Of a stretch of 64,000 nt of DNA, positions 37,731 to 45,880 are shown piece after piece; position 1 is the stretch's first letter; the number at the start of each line of letters is the position of its first letter. This DNA is from Bacteroidaceae bacterium (GTDB lineage Bacteria > Bacteroidota > Bacteroidia > Bacteroidales > Bacteroidaceae), in assembly GCA_017651245.1 (NCBI GenBank), contig JAGCDQ010000050.1, positions 23,532 to 87,531 on the forward strand, in the 5' to 3' direction. The translations under genes and the position numbers were made by a program. The notes beneath the pieces were generated by a model. The model saw only the letters and a list, made by a program, of their open reading frames with translations. It did not search any database and was not told the origin of the DNA.

Positions 37731-38987
37731 TCATTGTTGTGTCAATCTATCTGCTGGCTGGAGCACATACAACTTGTCATTCACACGCACTCGCTCGTCT
37801 ACCTTGATGCTGATATGCTGCCCTCTCGTTGCTGTCTCCACAGGTTCCAAGTCGAAGCGGATTTCCTCACAAGGCTGGATGAGTGCTCCTGTCGTGGTGC
37901 CTGTAATCAAGAGCTTATCACCTACATGCAAGTCCTCATTCTCAATCAGGAACTCAGCCACACCAATTTTTGAGAAATACTTCATGCACTTGCCCACATA
38001 CACCTTCTTCTCCGTTGCCCTGCTGCCATACACCTCACACCATTCACCCAACTTCTGTCCCTGGTAGTATCCGTCCCAGAAACCACGATTGAAAACCGTG
38101 CTCAGCTGCTCATCCCACTTATCTTTCTTCTCATCCGTGAAACTGCCGTCAAGAACGGCATTAATTGCCTCATCATACGCCTTCACAACTGTATAGACAT
38201 ACTCTGGTCCTCGTGCCCTACCCTCTATCTTCATCACTCTCACACCAGCATTCATCATCACATCCATGAAACGTATCGTCTTCAGGTCACGAGGCGACAT
38301 GATGTACTTGTTGTCCACCTTCAGTTGCGTGCCTGTCTCCAAGTCCGTTACCTCATAGCCTCGCCTGCAAATCTGAACACACTCCCCTCGGTTCGCACTC
38401 CTGCCTGCATTCTGCAAGGACAGGTAGCACTTGCCGCTAATCGCCATACACAACGCTCCATGACAGAACATCTCGATACGAATCAGCTCACCCTTAGGTC
38501 CTCGAATGTCCTGTTCCACAATCTGCTGGTAGATATCCCTCACCTGCCACATATTCAGTTCTCTTGCCAGCACCACCACATCGGCAAACTGGGCATAGAA
38601 CTTCAGCGCTTCAATGTTCGAGATGTTCAATTGAGTGCTCAGATGCACCTCCATCCCCACCTGATTGCAATACGTCATCACAGCCACATCACAAGCAATC
38701 ACAGCCGATATCTTTGCCTCCACAGCCGCATCCACAATCTCGTGCATCGTCTCAATATCCTCGCCATAGATGATCGTATTGACCGTCAAATACGACTGCA
38801 CCCCATTTTCATGACAAATCGCTGCAATCTCCTTCAAATCCTCAATAGTGAAATCGTTGGCACTGTGGCTCCGCATGTTCAGTTTTCCGATACCAAAATA
38901 CACCGAATTAGCCCCAGCTTTCAGCGCCGCAGCCAAACTCTCTCGGCTTCCCACAGGAGCCATGATTTCAAAATCAGAACGTTTCAT
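37731..38987 (-). CDS. Peptidase U32-family protein (TrhP/YegQ-like)
   Basis: This 418-residue protein has the U32 fold start EIMAPVGSRESLAAALKAGANSVYFG and Cys residues in MFCHGALCMAISGKCYLS and RGECVQICRRGY, which in this family hold an Fe-S cluster. Relatives such as TrhP (YegQ) act in tRNA U34 or rRNA hydroxylation rather than proteolysis, so an RNA-modification role is likely. The start is set at the ATG at 38987: the longer frame to 39023 would run through a perfect promoter, and transcription should begin at about this ATG, giving a nearly leaderless message. Confidence 0.9.
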   Translation of the reverse strand: MKRSDFEIMAPVGSRESLAAALKAGANSVYFGIGKLNMRSHSANDFTIEDLKEIAAICHENGVQSYLTVNTIIYGEDIETMHEIVDAAVEAKISAVIACDVAVMTYCNQVGMEVHLSTQLNISNIEALKFYAQFADVVVLARELNMWQVRDIYQQIVEQDIRGPKGELIRIEMFCHGALCMAISGKCYLSLQNAGRSANRGECVQICRRGYEVTDLETGTQLKVDNKYIMSPRDLKTIRFMDVMMNAGVRVMKIEGRARGPEYVYTVVKAYDEAINAVLDGSFTDEKKDKWDEQLSTVFNRGFWDGYYQGQKLGEWCEVYGSRATEKKVYVGKCMKYFSKIGVAEFLIENEDLHVGDKLLITGTTTGALIQPCEEIRFDLEPVETATRGQHISIKVDERVRVNDKLYVLQPADRLTQQ

Positions 38988-38991
38988 GGGT

Positions 38992-39024
38992 GCAAAGGTA
39001 CGATTAAGTGAGAGAAAAAACAAA
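38992..39024 (-). promoter_or_regulatory. Consensus promoter of U32-ruvB operon
   Basis: On the minus strand TTTG (39024-39021), 20 bp, then TACCTTTGC (39000-38992): a full match to the Bacteroidetes consensus. The ATG follows only four bases after the -7 box. Confidence 0.85.
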
Positions 39025-39253
39025 AATATTCGATTTTTTCCGAAAGAAAAAACTTTAATCTCTTGTCAGCATGACAAAGTCTCCGCGAAAATGAAAATGA
39101 GTTTTGTCAGCGTGACAACGCATCAACCCCATCACGTCATCACGACGTAACAGGGTTTCAGCGCCTATAGGTCTTTCAAACGAAAAAACTTCGTTTAATT
39201 TAATTACTAACTAATTATTAACTTCTTACAAAAATAGTTTTTCCTGCGGAAGT
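39025..39253. promoter_or_regulatory. Intergenic region with paired TTGTCA-N3-TGACAA palindromes
   Basis: Two perfect 15-bp palindromes, TTGTCAGCATGACAA (39063-39077) and TTGTCAGCGTGACAA (39104-39118), have centres 41 bp apart. A further dyad, ACGTC-N5-GACGT, lies at 39134-39148, framed by CCC and GGG. They lie between the end of the DUF4488-like gene and the U32 promoter, and could be operators of the latter or part of the former's 3' end. Confidence 0.65.
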
Positions 39254-39748
39254 TTACTTGAACATCGTCTGCTTAATGGCCTGCTGAACGTCGGCAGGGG
39301 TTTCCTTCGTCTTGCAGCAATCCATGATGTACTTCACCGCTTTGTCTGGCAGGGAGATTTTCTTCCAGATGTCATGACGCTTCTGCCAGGTGCCTTTAGT
39401 GGTTGTCTTATCCACCCAGACAATGGCATCTTTGATGGCAGGTCTTCCCATTTCTGAATACCAACCGTCCTTGAACGTGTATTTTCCATATTCGTGAGGC
39501 ATCACCACAATCTTACCGTCCTTGGTCAGGGCAAGTTCCGCACAGGCATATTCGCCATCAGCACCATAGAACTTGAACTGTGTGTAACCAGTAGCTTTGC
39601 CACACATGGTTTTCTTCTCGCCCTCCCACTGCATGGATTCCATCATCCAGATACCCACGAGATCCTTGTCCGTAGGTTTCGCGTTTTGGGCATTCACTTG
39701 CACGGCACTCATGAGCGCCACTGCAATTACTAATAACATTTTCTTCAT
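39254..39748 (-). CDS. Small secreted DUF4488-like (lipocalin-like) protein
   Basis: This 164-residue protein has a cleavable signal peptide (MKKMLLVIAVALMSAVQVNAQ). The mature part begins DKDLVGIWMMESMQWEG, a lipocalin-like opening, and continues with alternating strands (YTQFKFYGADGEYACAEL, YGKYTFKDGWYSEMG). It resembles the DUF4488 family of Bacteroidales; function is unknown. The next gene upstream encodes a membrane HTH regulator whose periplasmic part opens similarly (LLQGAWVLRQMDY). Its promoter and an array of phased TTTGCA repeats lie directly upstream, so it is probably a target of that regulator. Confidence 0.75.
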   Translation of the reverse strand: MKKMLLVIAVALMSAVQVNAQNAKPTDKDLVGIWMMESMQWEGEKKTMCGKATGYTQFKFYGADGEYACAELALTKDGKIVVMPHEYGKYTFKDGWYSEMGRPAIKDAIVWVDKTTTKGTWQKRHDIWKKISLPDKAVKYIMDCCKTKETPADVQQAIKQTMFK

Positions 39749-39795
39749 AAGGCTTCATTTTTTTAGAGGTTAAACATAAAGTGAATAAAATCGCT

Positions 39796-39828
39796 GCAAA
39801 AGTACAGGCTTTTCATCATCCCGCCAAG
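39796..39828 (-). promoter_or_regulatory. Promoter of DUF4488-like gene
   Basis: The minus strand has CTTG (39828-39825), 20 bp, then TACTTTTGC (39804-39796). The -7 matches fully and the -33 differs by one base. Confidence 0.78.
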
Positions 39829-39833
39829 CTTTT

Positions 39834-39876
39834 GAGTTTGCATTCACTTTGCATTGAGTTTGCAATTTGTTTGCAT
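39834..39876 (-). promoter_or_regulatory. Four TTTGCA repeats at exact 11-bp steps (activator-type site)
   Basis: TTTGCA hexamers (plus-strand reading) start at 39837, 39848, 39859 and 39870, directly upstream of the -33 box of the DUF4488-like gene. The 21-bp core at 39856-39876 recurs almost unchanged at 40968-40988 before the regulator gene. Confidence 0.78.
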
Positions 39877-39881
39877 CCTTT

Positions 39882-40910
39882 CTACGTGCCGATGGAAAGG
39901 ATGAAGTCATCCCACTCTTTGGTTCCTCCCTTTTTGCCAAACACCTTCTGATAGAGTCGACTGCGCACAGTACTGATGGTGCTTGCATCACGTGCCAAGA
40001 TGGCGGCGATGTCCGATGGTGCTATCCTAAGTTTAATCAGCAGGCACACTTGGTATTCCAGTTCAGACAGGGTGTAAAGACCACGCAACTGACTGCTGAA
40101 GCCTGGATACACTTTCTTGATTTGGTTCTCTATGTCGCTCCAGTCGTCATCTTTCAGTCGTTGCCCTGTAGCTATGCGGCGTTGCAGGGTTTGGTATTCG
40201 TCCGATGAAAAATAAGTCGTCTCCACCGATTCAATGGCTTGCTTGACAGAAAGCGGACGCTCTTCTTTTACTTCCTGAATCTGCTGTAGTTGCAACTGAA
40301 GCCTACACCTTTGCTTACGATTGTCGATGGCAACCCGAGCCATGAGCACCAAGATGAGGATGATGCCTATGGTGGAGAAGATAAACCCATGAATCATATT
40401 GGCCTGTTGACGCTCTTTGGCAGAAAGCATGTAGCGCTGCCGCTCTCCTTCCTTGTTGTTCCAGGCATCCGCAGCAATGATGTCCTTCATCTCCGACCCC
40501 CATTCTTTCTCTATGTCATCAACCTTGACCCATGTGAAAAGAATACCATTTCTCTGGATAACAATAGTGGAATCATCCACGATGGTCAAGGGGTGTGGGT
40601 CATCCTCTTCCAGATAAAGATACTCACTGTGTCCTTTGTCAATCAGCGTCACTTTACTTTGTATATTGGGCGTCACCATTAACCCCGATGCCGTTCGGGT
40701 CAAATTGTATTCATACATCACACTATCGCCGTCGTATAACCGAAGAGACGTTCCCTCTGTTTCTGAATACGTCCTGCAACCCCCGATGGGATAATCCATC
40801 TGACGCAACACCCATGCCCCTTGCAGGAGATACGCCTGTTGGTTTCCCGTCGTTTCACCGCATCCCGACACCAGCAATGCGGTCATCCATACAATCAATG
40901 CTTTTTTCAT
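39882..40910 (-). CDS. Membrane-anchored LuxR-type HTH regulator with periplasmic domain
   Basis: This 342-residue protein begins with a lipoprotein-like signal (LLVSGC17), followed by a periplasmic domain (residues about 20-165) opening LLQGAWVLRQMDYPIGG. Next come one membrane segment (IHGFIFSTIGIILILVLMARVAI, about 170-192), a charged coiled-coil-like stretch (CRLQLQLQQIQEVKEE), and a C-terminal helix-turn-helix (ELEYQVCLLIKLRIAPSDIAAIL, STISTVRSRLYQKVFGKKGG) like LuxR-type DNA-binding domains. It should sense an envelope signal and bind DNA from the membrane. The same repeats lie before its own gene and the next, suggesting autoregulation. Whether the N-terminus is lipidated or just a signal anchor is unclear. 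Confidence 0.85.
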   Translation of the reverse strand: MKKALIVWMTALLVSGCGETTGNQQAYLLQGAWVLRQMDYPIGGCRTYSETEGTSLRLYDGDSVMYEYNLTRTASGLMVTPNIQSKVTLIDKGHSEYLYLEEDDPHPLTIVDDSTIVIQRNGILFTWVKVDDIEKEWGSEMKDIIAADAWNNKEGERQRYMLSAKERQQANMIHGFIFSTIGIILILVLMARVAIDNRKQRCRLQLQLQQIQEVKEERPLSVKQAIESVETTYFSSDEYQTLQRRIATGQRLKDDDWSDIENQIKKVYPGFSSQLRGLYTLSELEYQVCLLIKLRIAPSDIAAILARDASTISTVRSRLYQKVFGKKGGTKEWDDFILSIGT

Positions 40911-40928
40911 CGTCTTCTATTTTTTTTT

Positions 40929-40963
40929 GCAAAAGTACGGCATCCTTCTGAAAAATGCACAAA
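40929..40963 (-). promoter_or_regulatory. Promoter of HTH regulator gene
   Basis: The minus strand has TTTG (40963-40960), 22 bp, then TACTTTTGC (40937-40929). Spacing is at the long end, which would suit an activator-dependent promoter. Confidence 0.7.
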
Positions 40964-40967
40964 AAAA

Positions 40968-40988
40968 GAGTTTGCATTTTGTTTGCAA
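40968..40988 (-). promoter_or_regulatory. Two TTTGCA repeats at 11-bp spacing before regulator gene
   Basis: TTTGCA at 40971 and 40982, in the 21-bp context GAGTTTGCAttTTGTTTGCAA shared with 39856-39876. It sits just upstream of the -33 box. Confidence 0.75.
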
Positions 40989-41048
40989 ATCCCTGACAAA
41001 ACCTCCCAAAAAGTGAAAAAAGGAGTTTTTTCAACCTAAGGAACGGTT

Positions 41049-42245
41049 CTATAACGGCTTCTGGCACAGCAACAAAACATCACCCATATCTTTCACCTTT
41101 GCCCCAAACAAGTAGAGGTTGCCTCCATCACGAATGCCTGTCCTTTTCCGCAATTCATCGGCAGAAAGAAGGAAATTACGCGTGGCGATATTGGCTTGGG
41201 GAATCTCTTTCTTCAAGCGTTTCAACACCTTCGAGGAGAACGGAATCTGCTCCTTCACCTCAAAGATGCGACCTGGAAAATCAGCGATGAAATCGTCGGA
41301 AGTCATCAGATGAGTCTCATAATCCAACTGATAAACAGGAAAACGACGGCAAAGACTTCCAAATGCCTGCGCCTTCATCAAAGTCACATCAGGTTCGTAG
41401 AGATAAGATTCCACCCCATTAGAAACGACTGTGATCTCCGTGACATCAGAAAGGTTGTAAGAATCTTCAATCGTCTTATCCGCCAAGAAATCCACACAAT
41501 GAATCTGCACACATTCCGCATGGAGAAATTCGCCAAGCGCATGGGCTTGTTTAACTAACACCTCCTTGCACTCGTTCCTCACCGCCACGATATAGATATC
41601 CGTCACATTCTTCAGTTTCCTCAAAACATTGGTCAAATCGACCATTGGAGACAATTTCACCAGCACCATCTTCGCCTTCTGCAAAAGTTCATCCTGCCAT
41701 TCTACAATGTTGGGTTCACAATCCTCCATCGCATACACTCGGCTTCCATCGCCCGCTCTTCTTGCAGGGTCAAGATAGATGATATCCACCGATGGAATCG
41801 GCAATTTTTGTCCATCACCCAGTCGTATTTCTATCTCTGGATGCTTCCCATCCTTCAGCACTTCAAAATTATGCTTTGCTATCTCACAAAGCGCCTTATT
41901 CCTCTCCGTATAAATCGCCCTCTTCATCCCCTCCGACATATACCAGAAATCCACACCCATTCCACCCGTCATATCGCACAGGCTTTCCCTCTCAATGATG
42001 CTTCGTTTATACCTTGCCGTCACTTCCGAACTGCACTGCTCTGCAGGCACTCTTCCACCCATCACCAACTCCACATTCTCATACCACTCGGGCAACTTCC
42101 CCTTCAATCGTTTCCTCGCCTCAATCTGCTCCACAGCAAAGGGCACGTCAATCCCTTGATACCGCTGAGCTGCCAACAGCAACCCAGCCGTATCATCATT
42201 CAGATGTTCCTGTATGAAATCACGAAGTTCAGGTGTCCATTTCAT
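41049..42245 (-). CDS. THUMP-like class I SAM-dependent methyltransferase
   Basis: This 398-residue cytoplasmic protein has SAM motif I in LCDMTGGMGVDFWYM, the acidic motif in AIYTERNKALCEIAKHN, and the catalytic-type motif DIIYLDPARRAGDG. The C-terminal part (IPQANIATRNFLLSADELRKRTGIRDGGNLYLFGAKV) matches the THUMP-like ends of Bacteroidetes proteins of this type. RNA is the likely substrate, but the exact base is not known. It lies 44 bp past a truncated sensor gene. Confidence 0.85.
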   Translation of the reverse strand: MKWTPELRDFIQEHLNDDTAGLLLAAQRYQGIDVPFAVEQIEARKRLKGKLPEWYENVELVMGGRVPAEQCSSEVTARYKRSIIERESLCDMTGGMGVDFWYMSEGMKRAIYTERNKALCEIAKHNFEVLKDGKHPEIEIRLGDGQKLPIPSVDIIYLDPARRAGDGSRVYAMEDCEPNIVEWQDELLQKAKMVLVKLSPMVDLTNVLRKLKNVTDIYIVAVRNECKEVLVKQAHALGEFLHAECVQIHCVDFLADKTIEDSYNLSDVTEITVVSNGVESYLYEPDVTLMKAQAFGSLCRRFPVYQLDYETHLMTSDDFIADFPGRIFEVKEQIPFSSKVLKRLKKEIPQANIATRNFLLSADELRKRTGIRDGGNLYLFGAKVKDMGDVLLLCQKPL

Positions 42246-42289
42246 AAGTTACCATTTGATGGATACATGGGTCATACGATGAAGAAGAG

Positions 42290-42541
42290 CTAAGGATCAT
42301 CCAAATGACGCTGGGTATGCCACACCTGACTCGTCACACCCATCTCTGCCCTCGCCACGACTTCCTGGATACGCAAGGCAGAAGTCATCAAATCTTGGAG
42401 GGCACTCTTCTCCAGTTCCTCCTCCAACAAGCCACGAGTGTATTGGTACTGAATTGCCGATATAATCTGTAGCAAGATAGCAGCCAAGACGATGACAATA
42501 AGCACCGACCTTTTTTTGAGCCAGTCAGATAGTTTTTTCAT
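42290..42541 (-). pseudogene. Truncated N-terminus of a membrane sensor (kinase/SpoIIE-phosphatase type)
   Basis: The 83-codon frame has a basic start, one membrane segment (VLIVIVLAAILLQIISAIQY), and the beginning of a periplasmic sensor helix (TRGLLEEELEKSALQDLMTSALRIQEVVARAE...VWHTQRHLDDP). This pattern opens larger sensors in Prevotella-like genomes, in which the extracellular domain, second membrane segment and catalytic domain follow. Here a TAG ends it and no remnant of the rest is found before the methyltransferase gene. It is probably a deletion remnant, though a short membrane protein cannot be ruled out. Confidence 0.6.
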
Positions 42542-42679
42542 TCACATAGATTTTTCGCCACAAATGTATAAAATATAATTTAATAAAACAGGCTTTTTAC
42601 AGAATATTTCACTTTTTATTTACTGTTTATGCTGTTAAGGGTGACAAAATATTTCTTATAGGGGTGCAACTTTTTGCTG

Positions 42680-42789
42680 CCTAACTAGAGAAAAATATTT
42701 TCCTAACTAGGGAAAAATATTTTCCCAGTAGGGGAATAAAAAATTCCCAGTGAGGGAACAAAATATTCCCAGTAAGGAAACAAAAAATC
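42680..42789. repeat. Five 22-bp tandem units with TTCC/GGAA dyads
   Basis: Units start at 42680, 42702, 42724, 42746 and 42768 (CCTAACTAGAG..., CCTAACTAGGG..., CCCAGTAGGGG..., CCCAGTGAGGG..., CCCAGTAAGGA...), each ending in an A/T-rich half. The same unit type occurs at 1887-1952. Confidence 0.88.
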
Positions 42790-42908
42790 TGTTTTCACAG
42801 GAAATATTTTTCTGTCTCAAGAGAAAGAATTAACTTTGTCGAGGCTTTTCTCCTTTCCACGGCACCTGTTTTTCATAAGTTGCTGAAAGATAGCGAACTA
42901 CAAAATAT

Positions 42909-42975
42909 ATGTAAAATTTTTGTAAATTGATTTCCACCCCCTCCATGAAAATGTAAATTTTTTGTAAATTGATTT
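42909..42975 (+). repeat. 25-bp direct repeat upstream of beta-barrel gene
   Basis: Copies at 42909-42933 and 42951-42975 (ATGTAAAwTTTTTGTAAATT plus GATTT) differ by one base and are offset by 42 bp, four helical turns. They end 27 bp before the -7 box, so they may be activator sites. Confidence 0.7.
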
Positions 42976-43001
42976 TCTTGGTGGTTTGAGGGCAAAAAAC
43001 G

Positions 43002-43010
43002 TACCTTTGC
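43002..43010 (+). promoter_or_regulatory. -7 promoter element of beta-barrel gene
   Basis: TACCTTTGC is a perfect -7 box. CTTG at 42977-42980, 21 bp upstream, is a one-mismatch -33 box inside the second direct-repeat region. Confidence 0.72.
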
Positions 43011-43059
43011 ATCGTTTTCAAAAAAAAGTACGTGGAACTACGCTTAAAAGTTGAGAGTA

Positions 43060-45864
43060 ATGAGCAAGAAAAAGGCTATATGGATGGTTTTGCTGCTCTG
43101 CATGTCGATCGGGATGCAGGCTCAGATTTATATTTCTGGGGGCGGGCAGCCAAATGGTCGCCAAACGGTCGGGGAGCAAATTTGGCTGAACATTACCGGT
43201 CGTATTTTTGGAATAGACGAGATGGATCCCAAGTCTTATCCGCTTCCCAGCGCGAACATCCAATTGGTGTGCCTGAACGATACGACGGTGAAGCAGGTGG
43301 CTGTGGCGGACAAAAACGGGCATTTTTATCAGGGGATGTCTGTGCTGAAGAAGCGTGTGAAGAAGAACGATGTGCCCAGAGTGAGGATGAAGATCTCTTA
43401 TGTGGGATATGAAACATACACGCAAGACCTGAAGCTGGCATTTCACTATTTTGACGAAGACAATAAGAGTTATGGGGGAGGTTGGCATTTGAATCTCGAC
43501 AGCATCGTGCTGAAAAGCAAGCCGATGAGTGTGGACGAGGTGGTGATTGTAGGAGAGTTGCAACGAATGTATGAGAGTGGCGACACGACAGTTTTTAATG
43601 TGGATGCGTTTGAGATGCCCCGAGGAACAGTGTTGCTCAACCTGGTGCGCCGTATGCCCGGATTGCGGTATGAAGACGGACAACTCACCTACCGAGATAG
43701 CGTGATTCATGAAATCAGGCTGAATGGTGAGTCGTTCTTTGCCCACGACATGAGGATTGCACTAGAAAATATCGAAAATGCGGATTTGAAACAGTTCCGA
43801 GTATATAAGACGCAAGCAGACACGTTGAGTACGGACACGACGAAACATTTGGTGGCAGATATGATTACGAAGAATCCTGTGAATAAAGTGGAGTTGACCA
43901 AGCCTGAGATAGGAACGACGAACGTCAAAAACACTTACCATTTCCAGATGCAAGGAATGCAATGGAGGAAAGGCGATAAGGGAGAGTGGAACGCGAACGT
44001 CCAATTGGACGATTTGCCCAATGCCAGCTCGAAGAAGAACAGCGATAACAGGATTGATGGAAGTTTCAGAAGAAAGTTTGGCAAAACCCAAGTGCAGTAT
44101 CGCCCCCAGTATTCCTATACTGACCGGCGAAGTGACCAGGAATCCCTCAATTCGACCATCATGCCGGAATACGAGCAGTATTCGACTTCGACTTCTCAGT
44201 CGAAAAACTACGACAACAATACGAGCCATTTTTTTAGTATCAATACACCGATAAAAGAAGGTAATTTGAGTGCGAATGTGAACTATAGCAACAGTGACTC
44301 AAAGTCGCACAGCCAATCGAGCAATGCCACCTACAACGGCAATCCGTTCGTGGGCGAAAACAACGAACTGATGGACGAGGAACAGCTGGCCGGCATCACG
44401 CTAAACCGCAGAAGCAGTGAGTCATCGAGCCGTTCGCATCAGCAGTCGCTCAATATGCAGAGCAACTATTACAAATATTTTGAGGGAGAGGCGGATGCTC
44501 ACATGGAAGTTCGTATGAATCTGAACACGAACAGGAGATTTCAATCATCGACAGAACGGCAACAGACGGATTACGTGCAATATGGCGACAGCGTGTGGCG
44601 CTATCTGCGAGAAAGCCTCTCTCCCACCAATTCGGAACGTCTCAGCCTTTCGGCAAGGGGAGGGTTCGATTTCGGTCCTGAAAAGTTTCACCAGGAATTA
44701 AGCTTCACCTATGAATTCACGCACACTAATAGCGAATCGGAGCGTGTCTATTACGACCTGATGAACAACCACCAGCGACTGGACAGCATCAGCAACTACC
44801 AACACACCAAGACGGATGCACACAATATAAGCATCGATTATCATTTTAACTTCAAGCGCATTGGCTTCAGTCAAAACGTCAGGATTGCTCCTACGCGCGA
44901 AACTTACCACTACGAACGCAAGGACGGAGTGATGGCAGACACCACCCAACAGGCACCGCTCCTGAATGCGACTACCAGCCTGTCGTACAGAATCTCACAG
45001 AGTCGTTCTATGAGCTTGAACTATTATTTTTCTAACCGTTTGATTCCTGGCTCAAACTTGGTAGAGCCTACTACAAACAATAATCCGCTCTACATCCGGA
45101 TAGCCAACCCGAACCTCAAGAAGCCAGAAAACCATAACTTTACCCTGTATGCTAATCTGGGGGGCGGATGGTCGTTTCAAAGCAACTATTCTTTCTCACG
45201 AAACAACATCTCATCTCGATCCATCTATGACACAAAGACAGGAGGAACAATCTCCACATCTGAGAACATCAATGGCAACTGGAGTCTTGGCGGAAATGCC
45301 AGCTACCGAACAGACTTCAAGCACGCAAATTTAAGCGTAAATGCCAACTATAATTTTAATCATTCGGTAAGCTACATGCAGGCGCTTGGTGCGACAGAAA
45401 GTGGAAAAGGATCTTCGGATGTTCAGTCTTTTTCTTTGACGCCACGATTCGTGCTGTACACCAAGCATTTCGACCTGACGCTGAATGGAAGCTATCACTA
45501 CGAATGGGGCGAAAGCAACTATATGACTTCGAATGAAAAAAGTCATGTATATAATCTCAACAGCAGTTGGAATTATTGGTTGGGAAACAGGCTTACCATC
45601 AAGACTGACTTGAACATTTCTGGACAAGCAGGGAGTAAGATGAGAGACGGTAACCGCACAGAATTCATCTGGAATCTGGGTGTGGAATATAAGGTGCTGC
45701 GCGACTACAGAGGCTTACTGAAACTCTCATGGTACGATATTTTGCAGGAACGAAGCAATTTCAACTCATACTTAACAGCCACAGGACGAAACGAGTATCG
45801 CAGTTCAGGCAATCCACACTATGTGCAGCTGACATTCCAGTATAAGTTGTATAAGATGAAGTAA
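43060..45864 (+). CDS. Outer-membrane beta-barrel protein with carboxypeptidase-like domain
   Basis: This 934-residue protein has a signal peptide (MSKKKAIWMVLLLCMSIGMQAQ), an N-terminal CarboxypepD_reg-like region (INITGRIFG... residues about 40-140, VRMKISYVGYETYTQDL), a plug-like segment (MPRGTVLLNLVRRMPGLRYEDGQLTYRDSVIHEIRLNGESFF), and a long barrel of alternating aromatic strands ending HYVQLTFQYKLYKMK. It matches the Bacteroidetes outer-membrane beta-barrel (OMP_b-brl_3) type related to TonB-dependent receptors. No SusD partner follows, so its cargo is unknown. The ATG at 43060 replaces a TTG three codons upstream. Confidence 0.87.
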   Translation: MSKKKAIWMVLLLCMSIGMQAQIYISGGGQPNGRQTVGEQIWLNITGRIFGIDEMDPKSYPLPSANIQLVCLNDTTVKQVAVADKNGHFYQGMSVLKKRVKKNDVPRVRMKISYVGYETYTQDLKLAFHYFDEDNKSYGGGWHLNLDSIVLKSKPMSVDEVVIVGELQRMYESGDTTVFNVDAFEMPRGTVLLNLVRRMPGLRYEDGQLTYRDSVIHEIRLNGESFFAHDMRIALENIENADLKQFRVYKTQADTLSTDTTKHLVADMITKNPVNKVELTKPEIGTTNVKNTYHFQMQGMQWRKGDKGEWNANVQLDDLPNASSKKNSDNRIDGSFRRKFGKTQVQYRPQYSYTDRRSDQESLNSTIMPEYEQYSTSTSQSKNYDNNTSHFFSINTPIKEGNLSANVNYSNSDSKSHSQSSNATYNGNPFVGENNELMDEEQLAGITLNRRSSESSSRSHQQSLNMQSNYYKYFEGEADAHMEVRMNLNTNRRFQSSTERQQTDYVQYGDSVWRYLRESLSPTNSERLSLSARGGFDFGPEKFHQELSFTYEFTHTNSESERVYYDLMNNHQRLDSISNYQHTKTDAHNISIDYHFNFKRIGFSQNVRIAPTRETYHYERKDGVMADTTQQAPLLNATTSLSYRISQSRSMSLNYYFSNRLIPGSNLVEPTTNNNPLYIRIANPNLKKPENHNFTLYANLGGGWSFQSNYSFSRNNISSRSIYDTKTGGTISTSENINGNWSLGGNASYRTDFKHANLSVNANYNFNHSVSYMQALGATESGKGSSDVQSFSLTPRFVLYTKHFDLTLNGSYHYEWGESNYMTSNEKSHVYNLNSSWNYWLGNRLTIKTDLNISGQAGSKMRDGNRTEFIWNLGVEYKVLRDYRGLLKLSWYDILQERSNFNSYLTATGRNEYRSSGNPHYVQLTFQYKLYKMK

Positions 45865-45880
45865 AAACTTTTGTTTTTAT

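Larger units (their letters stand above)
42542..43059. other. AT-rich divergent intergenic region with two repeat types
   Basis: Gene orientation flips here, minus to the left and plus to the right. It contains a possible minus -7 box TACATTTG (42568-42561), the 22-bp array (42680-42789), a plus-strand TAACTTTG (42831-42838), a 25-bp direct repeat (42909-42975) and the beta-barrel gene -7 box. No TTATCCACA DnaA box was seen. Confidence 0.6.

Noticed and set aside
42680-42789. Possible CRISPR array
   Set aside because: The 22-bp units are contiguous and degenerate, without unique spacers of constant length, and no cas genes are near.
42830-43021. 63-codon minus-strand frame in the gap
   Set aside because: It is made of the two direct repeats and A/T-rich sequence, has no recognisable domain, and overlaps the plus-strand promoter.
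42542-43059. Proven oriC
   Set aside because: AT-rich and at an orientation switch, but no TTATCCACA-type DnaA box was found on either strand in the gap.
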